Positions 1 through 5,756 are shown, numbered from the stretch's first letter. The stretch is 8,522 nt of DNA from an uncultured Actinomycetes bacterium (GCA_903928615.1 CAIYRJ010000066.1:1-8522), one strand, 5' to 3'. Numbers and translations are program-made. The notes: generated by a model from the letters alone, not told the origin.

Positions 1-114
1 GCGCGCGCGGAGTGCGGTCGCCCCGTGTACCACTCCACCGAGCTCCCGGAGCAGGTGCAGAAGGCGCTGAACCCGCTCAAGGCCTCCAAGAAGTCCTCGA
101 AGGGCGGCGGCTGA
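1..114 (+). CDS. C-terminal fragment of an unidentified protein with a Cys-Gly motif and Lys/Gly-rich tail
   Basis: An open frame enters from the left edge in phase with base 1 and ends at the TGA at 112-114, leaving 37 residues. The visible part starts ARAECGRPVYHSTELP, continues as a short predicted helix (EQVQKALNPLKA) and ends in a basic, low-complexity tail of Lys, Ser and Gly. The single Cys in ECGRPVY could be the last half of a zinc ribbon whose other cysteines lie outside the window, but one Cys does not prove this. Third codon positions are almost all G or C, as in the neighbouring genes, and a strong hairpin follows the stop, so this looks like a real gene end. I do not recognise the family. 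It converges on the peptidase gene at 194. Confidence 0.6.
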   Translation, partial: ARAECGRPVYHSTELPEQVQKALNPLKASKKSSKGGG

Positions 115-124
115 GCCGACGCCG

Positions 125-138
125 TGCCCCGCGGGGCA
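125..138. repeat. perfect 14-base palindrome
   Basis: TGCCCCGCGGGGCA reads the same on both strands and lies 11 bases after the stop of the leftmost gene. It could form a small hairpin or be a protein-binding site. It sits directly before the larger terminator-like hairpin, so it may simply be part of the 3' end structure. Confidence 0.5.
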
Positions 139-148
139 ACGCATCATT

Positions 149-180
149 CGAGGGGCGCCACGCGGCGCCCCTCGTGCTTT
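149..180 (+). terminator. intrinsic terminator-like hairpin between convergent genes
   Basis: Bases 149-159 (CGAGGGGCGCC) and 164-174 (GGCGCCCCTCG) form a perfect 11-base-pair GC-rich stem with a 4-base ACGC loop. The plus strand continues TGCTTT, a short and imperfect T tract, so termination of the leftmost gene is the best reading. On the minus strand the same stem lies 20 bases beyond the peptidase stop and is followed by AATGATG, so for that gene it would act mainly as a 3' stabilising or T-poor terminator stem. Confidence 0.75.
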
Positions 181-193
181 CCGCGCCCGGGGG

Positions 194-1987
194 CTAGGCG
201 GCCGTCATCTCCTCTGCGCGCTCGACCATGCGCTCCATCTCGCGGAAACCGGGGTCCCAGCACGAGGGGTCGGCGAGATCGACGCCCAGGGGGCGCAGCA
301 ACTCGGCCGGCTCGGCGGATCCGCCCGCGGCGAGGAACTCCAGGTAGCGCGGCACGAAGTCGTCGCCGTCCTCGCGGTAGCGCGCGTAGAGCGCCAGCGT
401 GACGAGGTGCGCGAACACGTAGGCGTAGGTGTAGAAGCGCGTGGAGATGAAGTGCGGGATGTACGACCACCCGAGGCCGTAACCATCCGGCAGCTCCACC
501 GCGTCGCCGTAGTAGGCGGCGTTGCGTGCCACCCAGATCTCCGAGAGGCGGTCATCGGTGAGCGTGGTCCCCTCGCCGCGCATGCGGTAGGCGTCCTGCT
601 CATAGCGCGCCAGCACGGTCTGGCGGAAGACGGTCGCGAACGATCCCTCTACGCGCTCGCACACCAGCGCGGTGCGCGTGGCCTCGTCCTTCTCCGTCGC
701 CATGAGGTGGTCGAAGGTGATGATCTCGGCGAACGTGGAGGGCACCTCCGCCAGCGCGAGGCCCGTGTGGTACGAGAGCGCGGTCTGGCGCTCCGACGAC
801 AGGGTGAAGTGCATGCCGTGCCCGAGCTCGTGCGCCAGGGTCATCACGTCGTCCATGCGATCCGTGTAGTTCATGAGCATGAACGGGCGGGCGTCCTGGG
901 CCACGGATGCGCAGAAGGCGCCGCCGCGCTTGCCGCTGCGGGGCTCGGCGTCGATGCGCTCCTCCTCGAAGAAGCCGTCGGCGATGTCGCCGATGCGAGG
1001 CGAGAATGCGCGGAATGACTGGCCGATGATCCCGCGTGCCTCCGGGAACAGCACCTGTCGCGCTTCGCCCAGGGGCGCGTACTGGTCGGCGAGGTGCAGG
1101 GTGTCCAGCCCGAGCAGGCGCGCCTTCACGCGGAACCAGCGCTGCGCGAGCCCGTAGTGCAGCTCCACCGACGACATCATCGACTCGATCGCCGGGCCCG
1201 GAACCTCGTTGCGCAGGTGGGTGGGGTCCATGGGGTCGTCGTAGTCGCGCAGGCGGTCCATCGCCAGGCGGTCGCCGACGAGGGTGTCGTAGCAGTGCGC
1301 CAGGGTGGGCGCGTGCGGGCCGAGGGCCTCGTAGAGGGTGTCGAGGGCGCGGAAGCGGGTGTCGCGGTCGGGGTTGCGCACGCAGGCCAGGAGCCGGTCG
1401 ATCGTGTGCGGCTCCATGCCGTCGCCGGAGTCGAACTCGGCCTCGAGCGTGGAGGTGATGCGCCCGAACAGCGTCTGCCAGGCGCTCGCAGCGGCGGGGC
1501 TGCGCTCGGCCAGCATGCGCTCCTCGGGCTCGGTGAGCGTGTGGCGCTTGAAGCGCCGGGCCGACAGCAGGTGATGGCGATCTGCGGCCACCTCGGGGGC
1601 ATTCGCGAGCCGTTCGGCGACGTCCTCGTCGAGGGCCAGCCACTCGAGTTCGAAGAACCGCAGGGCGTTTGAGGCCTCCACCATCGACCGCTCCATGAGG
1701 GAGTTCAGGTCCTGGTTCTCGGCGTCGGTCACGTCCACCGACTCGCGCAGCGAGGCGTAGGAGTAGAGGCGCCCGATCTCATTCTCGATGCGAGCCATTT
1801 CGGCGAGCGCCTCGGCCAGGGCGGGGCCGTCGATGGTGGCCAGCGCGCCGCGGTAGCGGGCCTCGAACGCACGGCAGTCATCGAGCGCCTTCGAGAGGCG
1901 ATCGCGGCAGTCATCAGCGGATGCGCAGAGGGGGGAGAGGTCCCAGCGGACGCCCTCGGCGCGTGGTGCGGAATCGGTCGTCGTCAT
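194..1987 (-). CDS. pepF: M3B family oligoendopeptidase F (zinc metallopeptidase)
   Basis: This encodes a 597-residue cytoplasmic zinc peptidase of the M3/PepF family, which cuts short oligopeptides. The length matches the roughly 600 residues usual for the family. There is no signal peptide or membrane segment. The N-terminal half has PepF-like features (WDLSPL near residue 15; FKRHTLTEPEERML). The active site is H386-E387-L-G-H390, with E414 in the segment AEVPSTFAE as probable third zinc ligand, 28 residues after H386. The Tyr/Phe-rich segment after it (YIPHFISTRFYTYAYVFAH) fits the substrate-binding region of M3 enzymes. The frame stays open for 101 codons upstream, into the PHP gene, but homology begins only after MTTTDSAP, and the ATG at 1987 has a TANNNT box seven bases upstream. 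It follows the PHP gene by 10 bases. The family is sure; the physiological substrate is unknown. Confidence 0.95.
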   Translation of the reverse strand: MTTTDSAPRAEGVRWDLSPLCASADDCRDRLSKALDDCRAFEARYRGALATIDGPALAEALAEMARIENEIGRLYSYASLRESVDVTDAENQDLNSLMERSMVEASNALRFFELEWLALDEDVAERLANAPEVAADRHHLLSARRFKRHTLTEPEERMLAERSPAAASAWQTLFGRITSTLEAEFDSGDGMEPHTIDRLLACVRNPDRDTRFRALDTLYEALGPHAPTLAHCYDTLVGDRLAMDRLRDYDDPMDPTHLRNEVPGPAIESMMSSVELHYGLAQRWFRVKARLLGLDTLHLADQYAPLGEARQVLFPEARGIIGQSFRAFSPRIGDIADGFFEEERIDAEPRSGKRGGAFCASVAQDARPFMLMNYTDRMDDVMTLAHELGHGMHFTLSSERQTALSYHTGLALAEVPSTFAEIITFDHLMATEKDEATRTALVCERVEGSFATVFRQTVLARYEQDAYRMRGEGTTLTDDRLSEIWVARNAAYYGDAVELPDGYGLGWSYIPHFISTRFYTYAYVFAHLVTLALYARYREDGDDFVPRYLEFLAAGGSAEPAELLRPLGVDLADPSCWDPGFREMERMVERAEEMTAA

Positions 1988-1994
1988 GGCGCTG

Positions 1995-2000
1995 ACGTTA
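1995..2000 (-). promoter_or_regulatory. predicted -10 box (TAACGT) for leaderless pepF
   Basis: On the minus strand TAACGT is followed by seven bases (CAGCGCC) and then the pepF ATG. No Shine-Dalgarno sequence is present in this gap. The first three bases of the box are the TAA stop codon of the upstream PHP gene. If used, pepF would have its own leaderless transcript besides any read-through from the PHP gene. Confidence 0.5.
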
Positions 2001-2834
2001 GCCCAGCGCCGCCGCGAGCAGGCGGTCGACCGTCTCCTCCGGAAGGGGCGGATCGCCGGTGGCGCCCGGGTGGTGCGGGCTCGAGGGGCGGTGGTAGTCG
2101 GACCCTCCGGATGCGATGAGCCCGTACTTGCGCGCCAGCGCCCCGTAGGTGGCGTACTGGTCGGGCGAGTACTCGGGTCGATGCACCTCGATTCCGGCGA
2201 GGCCCGCCCGGGCGAGGCGACCCACGAAGGGGTCGAGGTGCGCGTCATCGAGCCTGAGCGTGTAGGGGTGCGCCAGCACCGGCGCCCCACCGGACTCGCG
2301 GACCAGAGTGATGCCCTCCTCCACGTCGAGCCCGTCGGATCCCACGTAGGCGGGCCTGCCGTCGCCGAGGTAGAGGTCGAAGGCCTCCTTGCGCTCGGTC
2401 ACGTGGCCAGCGCGCATCAGCGCCTCGGCGATGTGCGGGCGCCCGAGCGGAGCCCCGGCGGCGCCATCGAGCACGTCCTGCCAATCGAGCGGCACGCCCA
2501 TCTCGTTGAGCCGGTCCACCATCTCGTGGGCCCGCTCGATGCGCTTGTCACCGAAGCCCGCGATGAGGCCCGACAGGGGCTCCGGGGCCTCGTCGGGGAA
2601 GTACCCGAGCAGGTGCATGCTGCCGTGGGGCACCTTGATCGACAGCTCGATGCCGGGGATCACGGTGACCCCGATGGCGCGTCCCGCGGCCTTCGCTTCG
2701 GCCACCCCCGCCATGGTGTCGTGGTCGGTGATCGCCAGCACGTCCACGCCGCGCTCCGCCGCGTACTCCACGAGATCGACCGGATCGTGGGACCCATCGG
2801 ACCGGTTGGTGTGCATGTGGAGGTCGTGCGCCAT
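1998..2834 (-). CDS. PHP-domain phosphoesterase, YciV/RNase AM (COG0613) type
   Basis: A 278-residue protein covering a complete PHP domain. Visible metal-binding motifs are H6-x-H8 with D13 (DLHMHTNRSDG), H38 in LAITDHDT, E63 in PGIELSI, H74 in MHLLGYF, H189 in LAHPYTLR, and D246-x-H248 in GGSDYH near the C terminus. This order and the inserted helical region (about residues 80-180) fit the YciV/TrpH group. Its characterised members hydrolyse 3',5'-nucleoside bisphosphates such as pAp and trim 5' ends of RNA (RNase AM in E. coli). The exact substrate here is inferred. The ATG at 2834 was chosen over a start ten codons upstream because HDLHMHT must lie at the very N terminus and a TANNNT box lies nine bases before this ATG. 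It is divergent from yciH (29-base gap) and precedes pepF by 10 bases. Confidence 0.9.
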   Translation of the reverse strand: MAHDLHMHTNRSDGSHDPVDLVEYAAERGVDVLAITDHDTMAGVAEAKAAGRAIGVTVIPGIELSIKVPHGSMHLLGYFPDEAPEPLSGLIAGFGDKRIERAHEMVDRLNEMGVPLDWQDVLDGAAGAPLGRPHIAEALMRAGHVTERKEAFDLYLGDGRPAYVGSDGLDVEEGITLVRESGGAPVLAHPYTLRLDDAHLDPFVGRLARAGLAGIEVHRPEYSPDQYATYGALARKYGLIASGGSDYHRPSSPHHPGATGDPPLPEETVDRLLAAALG

Positions 2835-2843
2835 TGGCGTTCG

Positions 2844-2849
2844 ACGGTA
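2844..2849 (-). promoter_or_regulatory. predicted -10 box (TACCGT) for the PHP gene
   Basis: On the minus strand TACCGT is followed by nine bases and the ATG of the PHP gene. The gap has no Shine-Dalgarno sequence. It overlaps the opposite-strand box for yciH within the palindrome GGTACC, so the two genes would be transcribed from nearly the same point in opposite directions. Confidence 0.5.
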
Positions 2850-2853
2850 CCAT
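2848..2853 (+). promoter_or_regulatory. predicted -10 box (TACCAT) for yciH
   Basis: TACCAT is followed by ten bases (CGCCCCCGCA) and the yciH ATG at 2864. There is no Shine-Dalgarno sequence before the ATG, so a leaderless or near-leaderless transcript is predicted. The spacing is the longest of the six cases in the window, so this one is a little weaker. Confidence 0.45.
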
Positions 2854-2863
2854 CGCCCCCGCA

Positions 2864-3223
2864 ATGGGACGCATTCGACGGGACATCGGCGGCAACGCCC
2901 GCGCGGTCTATTCGAGCGAGTCGGGGCGCATCGACGCGGACGCGGCGGCGCAGGGCGCGGGCGGGCAGAGCGCGCCCTCCCCGGGCAGCCCCGACGGCAT
3001 CGTTCGCGTGTCGCGCACGAAGGCCGGCCGCAAAGGGAAGACGGTCACGCTCGTGACGGGCCTTCCGCCCGCCGATCTCACATCGACCGCCAGCGAGCTA
3101 AAGCGCCTGTGCGGATCGGGCGGGGCGGTGAAGGACGGCGTGGTGGAGGTGCAGGGCGACCACCGCGACAAGGTGGCGGCCCACCTGGGCACGCGGTTCC
3201 GGGTCAAGATCGCGGGCGGGTAG
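2864..3223 (+). CDS. yciH: YciH/SUI1 (eIF1-like) translation factor
   Basis: A 119-residue protein with the YciH layout: a short N-terminal motif VYSSESGRID (about residues 15-24), a flexible Ala/Gly/Ser/Pro-rich linker (about 25-44), and a SUI1 domain (about 45-119). The SUI1 domain includes RKGKTVTLVTGL, the CGSGGAVKDG loop, EVQGDHRD and the terminal KIAGG. E. coli YciH has the same order (YSTETGR, SGRKGKGV, CGCGGAVKDG, IQGDKRD, KLAGG) and binds the small ribosomal subunit, affecting start selection and acting in stress. The same role is inferred here. The ATG at 2864 is preferred; a TTG at 2834 would add ten codons but places YSSESGR unusually far in and overlaps the PHP start. The gene ends 11 bases before the convergent ppx stop. 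Confidence 0.93.
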   Translation: MGRIRRDIGGNARAVYSSESGRIDADAAAQGAGGQSAPSPGSPDGIVRVSRTKAGRKGKTVTLVTGLPPADLTSTASELKRLCGSGGAVKDGVVEVQGDHRDKVAAHLGTRFRVKIAGG

Positions 3224-3229
3224 CCCGCC
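3215..3229. terminator. small hairpin enclosing the yciH stop codon
   Basis: GGCGGG (3215-3220) and CCCGCC (3224-3229) pair perfectly around a three-base loop that is the TAG stop codon of yciH. No T tract follows on either strand. With only 11 bases between the convergent yciH and ppx stops, this stem is the only candidate transcript-end structure here. It may also arise by chance from Gly codons, so termination activity is uncertain. Confidence 0.4.
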
Positions 3230-3234
3230 GGTCG

Positions 3235-4782
3235 CTAGCCGCGCTCCACGGCCAGCCGCCGGCCCGTGGCTTTCTTGAACACCTCGGCCTCCTGTCGGGC
3301 CGACCACATGGCCACGTCCACGTCGCCGTGCGCCTTGAGCCAGAGGGTCACCTGATCTCCCGAGATCGCGCAGTCGATGCCCGTGATCGCCCGAGCGCGT
3401 CCCACCTCGAGCTGCTCGGCGATGCGCAGGAAGGCCGCAAGCCGGAGGATGCGCTCCTCGTCCCGGCTCTTCAGCAGGGCGCCGAGCGCACCCGGTGACT
3501 GGAGCGACTTGCGGTGGCCACGCACCAACTGGGCGATGATCACCAGCTCGCGGTGGCGGAACCCCGGGAGCCCCGCGTTCAGCACCAGGTAGTGCCCGTG
3601 CTTGTGGTGGTCGTTGTAGTCCACGAGCGTGCCGACGTCGTGCAGCATCCCGCCGGCCCAGAGCCACTCGCGCTCGCGCGGGTCGCCGTCATGCACTCCC
3701 AGGCGCGCGAGCCCATCGAAGATCTCGAGCGCCAGGCGGGCCACCTGCTCGCAGTGGGGGCGGTCGTAGCCGTACACCTCCGCGAGGTCGCGCACGCTCG
3801 TGGCACGCACGTCGTCCACGAGCGGGGGATCGGCGGGGGCCAGGTAGTCCTCCCAGAACACGCCCCATCGCAGCCCCTCCGCACATACCTCCACGCGGTC
3901 CACCTCGGCCGCCTGCATGAGGGCATCCATCACCACGGCGCCCGCCAGCATGATGTCGGCGCGATCGGCCTTCAGGCCGGGAATGCGCTTGCGCTCGCGG
4001 CGCGGAAGGGCGGTCATCTGATCGATCAGCTCGCGAAGGGCATCTCGGCCCAGGAGGAAGCCGTGCACCTCGCCAAGTGGGTACGCCTCGGCCTTCTGCG
4101 CCATCGCGGCGAGCGTGCGCACGGCGCCGCCCATCGCCACGAGGCGATTCGCCCCCGCGATCCACGGCTCGAGGTGGAATACGTCGAGCGCGTGGCGCTT
4201 GAGGGCCCGGACGTCCTCCTTCGTCTGCACGTCGCCCGACATGAACGCGTCGGTCATGCGCACCGCGCCAAGGGGGTGGCTCACCGATCGGGTGAGCAGG
4301 CGATCCTCCACGAGGCCCACCTGGATGCTGCCGCCGCCGAGCTCCGCCACCAGCCCATCGGTGAGGGTGGTGCCGTTGACCGCCCCGATGTACCCGTAGC
4401 GCGCTTCCTCCTGTCCGGAGACCACCCGGGCTGGGAGCCCCGCGTCGATGATGGCCTGCAGAACCTCATCGCCGTTGGGGGCATCGCGGATGGCGCTCGT
4501 GGCCACGGCGCGCACCTCGTCGATCTCGGACCCCCCGCAGAAGCCGGCGAACAGCCGCGCCACCCGCGCCGCGCGCTCCACGGCGTCCGGCGCGATGGGA
4601 TCCCCCGGCGGGGTGCCCTCGGTGAGGCGCACCACCTCGCGCACCTCATCCACGAGGCGGAAGGGGCCGCCGGGGCGGTACTCGAACACCACGAGCCGGA
4701 AGGTGTTCGACCCAAGATCGACCACGGCGAGGCGACGCGTGCCGGCCGTGGCGCCGTTGGCGCGCGCTACCCTAGAGCCCAT
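3235..4782 (-). CDS. Ppx/GppA family exopolyphosphatase / pppGpp phosphatase with C-terminal HD domain
   Basis: A 515-residue protein, the length of E. coli Ppx (513). The N-terminal ASKHA-fold part shows VVDLGSNTFRLVVFE (about residues 20-34), ATSAIRDAPN (94-103), the catalytic-glutamate motif SGQEEARYGYIGAV (122-135) and the glycine loop ELGGGSIQ (147-154). A C-terminal HD-type helical domain carries H381-D382 in GMLHDVGTLVDY, followed by HHKHGHYLVL. Family members release phosphate from polyphosphate (Ppx) and/or convert pppGpp to ppGpp (GppA); sequence alone does not separate the two. In the glycine loop the usual Asp before the glycines (DIGGGST in E. coli Ppx) is Glu147. The ATG at 4782 follows a modest GAGAGGG; a start 20 codons upstream and a GTG at 4725 are less likely, the latter cutting into the first strand. 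It is divergent from the HD hydrolase, and their start codons overlap. Confidence 0.92.
   Translation of the reverse strand: MGSRVARANGATAGTRRLAVVDLGSNTFRLVVFEYRPGGPFRLVDEVREVVRLTEGTPPGDPIAPDAVERAARVARLFAGFCGGSEIDEVRAVATSAIRDAPNGDEVLQAIIDAGLPARVVSGQEEARYGYIGAVNGTTLTDGLVAELGGGSIQVGLVEDRLLTRSVSHPLGAVRMTDAFMSGDVQTKEDVRALKRHALDVFHLEPWIAGANRLVAMGGAVRTLAAMAQKAEAYPLGEVHGFLLGRDALRELIDQMTALPRRERKRIPGLKADRADIMLAGAVVMDALMQAAEVDRVEVCAEGLRWGVFWEDYLAPADPPLVDDVRATSVRDLAEVYGYDRPHCEQVARLALEIFDGLARLGVHDGDPREREWLWAGGMLHDVGTLVDYNDHHKHGHYLVLNAGLPGFRHRELVIIAQLVRGHRKSLQSPGALGALLKSRDEERILRLAAFLRIAEQLEVGRARAITGIDCAISGDQVTLWLKAHGDVDVAMWSARQEAEVFKKATGRRLAVERG
4768..4773 (+). promoter_or_regulatory. predicted -10 box (TACCCT) for the HD hydrolase gene
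   Basis: TACCCT is followed by seven bases (AGAGCCC) and the ATG at 4781, with no Shine-Dalgarno sequence, so a leaderless transcript is predicted. The box lies inside the first codons of the divergent ppx gene. The complementary strand holds TAGGGT one base offset (4769-4774), but no start codon of ppx lies 7-10 bases beyond it. Confidence 0.5.
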
Positions 4783-5497
4783 GTCGACCGGCCCTCTCGA
4801 ACCCCCGACCGTTGGAGAATCGAGCGAGGCGCTGGCACCCATCGCGCCGCGTCACCTCGCATGGCCGGAGCACTTCGACACGGGAGACGACGTCGAGGAC
4901 GCCTGGGAGAGGGCGCTCGCCACGTTGCCCGCCGACGACCGGGCCATGCTGCTGCGCGCGGACGCGTTCGAGCGCGAGCGGCACGTGGGCCAGACCCGCC
5001 GCGGCAGCGAGACGCCCTACTGGCTCCACCCGGTGCGGGTGGCCATGGGCCTCATGCGCTGGGGAGTGACCGATCGCGACGTGCTCGCCGCCGCGCTGCT
5101 GCATGACGTGGTGGAGGACACCATCACCACGCCCGAGGAGATCCGCGGCGCATTCGGTGCCCGCACCGAGGATCTCGTGGTGTGGCTCACGGCACCCGAC
5201 GCGCGGGTGGCGGGGGATGCCGTGCGCGACTACTACCGTCGGCTTCTGGAGCAGGGGCCGCCTGATGCGCACCTCCTCAAGATCGCAGATCGTTCGGACA
5301 ACCTCCGCAGCATCCAGGCACTCGTGATGCGCACGGGCAACCGGCACCGGCGCTGGGCGGGCACCTACCTGCACCGCACGCAGTGGCAGGTGCTCCCGCT
5401 CGCGGCCGAGGCCCCGTCGCCGGCCCGCGTGGCGCTCGTCACGGCGATGGCCGATCTGGCCCCGCTGGTGGAGCCGCGCGGCTTCACCGAGCCCTAA
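4781..5497 (+). CDS. stand-alone HD hydrolase of the RelA/SpoT/MESH1 type
   Basis: A 238-residue protein with one HD domain resembling the (p)ppGpp hydrolase half of Rel/SpoT and no synthetase, TGS or ACT domain. Motifs in order: RRGSETPYWLHPVRVA (H83), AALLHDVVEDT (H108-D109, E112, D113), FGARTEDLVVWLT, then LLKIADRSDNLRS (D170, N174), which corresponds to KLADRxxNMRT in Rel/SpoT. Spacing from H83 to H108 to D170 matches small alarmone hydrolases. About 60 residues precede the domain, with a disordered-looking Pro/Ser-rich start. The likely reaction is removal of the 3' pyrophosphate from ppGpp/pppGpp, but other nucleotide substrates, such as NADPH for human MESH1, are possible. The ATG at 4781 overlaps the ppx ATG on the other strand. 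A TANNNT box lies seven bases upstream. Longer in-frame readings run antisense through ppx and are rejected. Confidence 0.88.
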   Translation: MSTGPLEPPTVGESSEALAPIAPRHLAWPEHFDTGDDVEDAWERALATLPADDRAMLLRADAFERERHVGQTRRGSETPYWLHPVRVAMGLMRWGVTDRDVLAAALLHDVVEDTITTPEEIRGAFGARTEDLVVWLTAPDARVAGDAVRDYYRRLLEQGPPDAHLLKIADRSDNLRSIQALVMRTGNRHRRWAGTYLHRTQWQVLPLAAEAPSPARVALVTAMADLAPLVEPRGFTEP

Positions 5498-5582
5498 CAG
5501 CACCTCCACACGGCCGTCGCAGGGCCGGGAGTTGGATTCCCCGCAGATGAGGTGGGTTCCAACACCAGTACAGGAGGAGATC
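5498..5582 (+). promoter_or_regulatory. structured 5' leader of the small Cys-rich ORF
   Basis: This 85-base gap between the HD gene and the small ORF holds two inverted repeats. CGGCC (5511-5515) pairs with GGCCG (5523-5527). GTTGGA (5531-5536) pairs with TCCAAC (5558-5563), with an inner CCC/GGG extension. No T tract follows either stem. No TANNNT box lies just upstream of the ATG at 5583, unlike the other genes. The small ORF may be co-transcribed with the HD gene or made from an unrecognised promoter with a real leader. Confidence 0.4.
5572..5577 (+). promoter_or_regulatory. strong Shine-Dalgarno sequence (AGGAGG)
   Basis: A perfect AGGAGG, extended to AGGAGGAG, lies five bases before the ATG at 5583. 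It is the only textbook ribosome binding site I found at any chosen start in the window. It is the main reason for calling the small ORF a gene and fixes its start. Confidence 0.75.
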
Positions 5583-5756
5583 ATGGGCACCGTCATCGAC
5601 ATGCGGAGCAGGGAGGTGGTCGACATGGATCGTGTCGCCGCCCTCCTCGACCGGCTGGAGTGGAGGCTCGACGAGCCGTGCTCCGTGCCGGGTTGCTCCC
5701 ACGATGGGGAGTGCTGCGGGTCGGCGGGGGAGCACGAGCTCCCCAGCGCGGCCTAG
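5583..5756 (+). CDS. small Cys-rich protein, 57 residues, unknown function
   Basis: A 57-residue ORF with a perfect ribosome binding site and nearly all third codon positions G or C, both arguing for real translation. I do not recognise the family. The first half has a predicted amphipathic helix (about residues 15-30, MDRVAALLDRLEWRLDE). The second half has the cluster C33-x4-C38-x-H40-x3-C44-C45, which could bind a metal ion or form disulfides, and then a short acidic, low-complexity end. There is no signal peptide or membrane segment, so a cytoplasmic metal-binding or regulatory role is more likely than export. It lies 85 bases after the HD hydrolase on the same strand and converges on the RNase D gene, with a long hairpin between them. 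A functional link to the HD gene is possible but not shown. Confidence 0.7.
   Translation: MGTVIDMRSREVVDMDRVAALLDRLEWRLDEPCSVPGCSHDGECCGSAGEHELPSAA

Noticed and set aside
1988..2290. 101-codon 5' extension of the pepF reading frame to an ATG at 2290
   Set aside because: It overlaps the PHP gene on the same strand in another frame, has no PepF-like residues, and the natural start with WDLSPL close behind is at 1987.
2834..2863. TTG start of yciH ten codons upstream
   Set aside because: TTG is rare, it overlaps the PHP start codon region and would place the start before the predicted promoter box; the ATG at 2864 gives the usual YciH N terminus.
1986..3056. 356-codon plus-strand frame opposite the PHP gene
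   Set aside because: It is antisense to a protein with complete PHP motifs, shows biased composition, and has no homology that I can recognise.
4448..4780. Long in-frame N-terminal extension of the HD hydrolase up to 4448
   Set aside because: It runs antisense through ppx with Arg/Ser/Thr-rich noise. The start at 4781 fits the domain and the promoter box.
3514..5106. 530-codon open frame antisense to ppx on the plus strand
   Set aside because: Its translation is His/Arg/Val-rich low-complexity sequence, typical of a mirror frame of a high-GC gene, and it lies opposite a clearly recognised Ppx/GppA protein.
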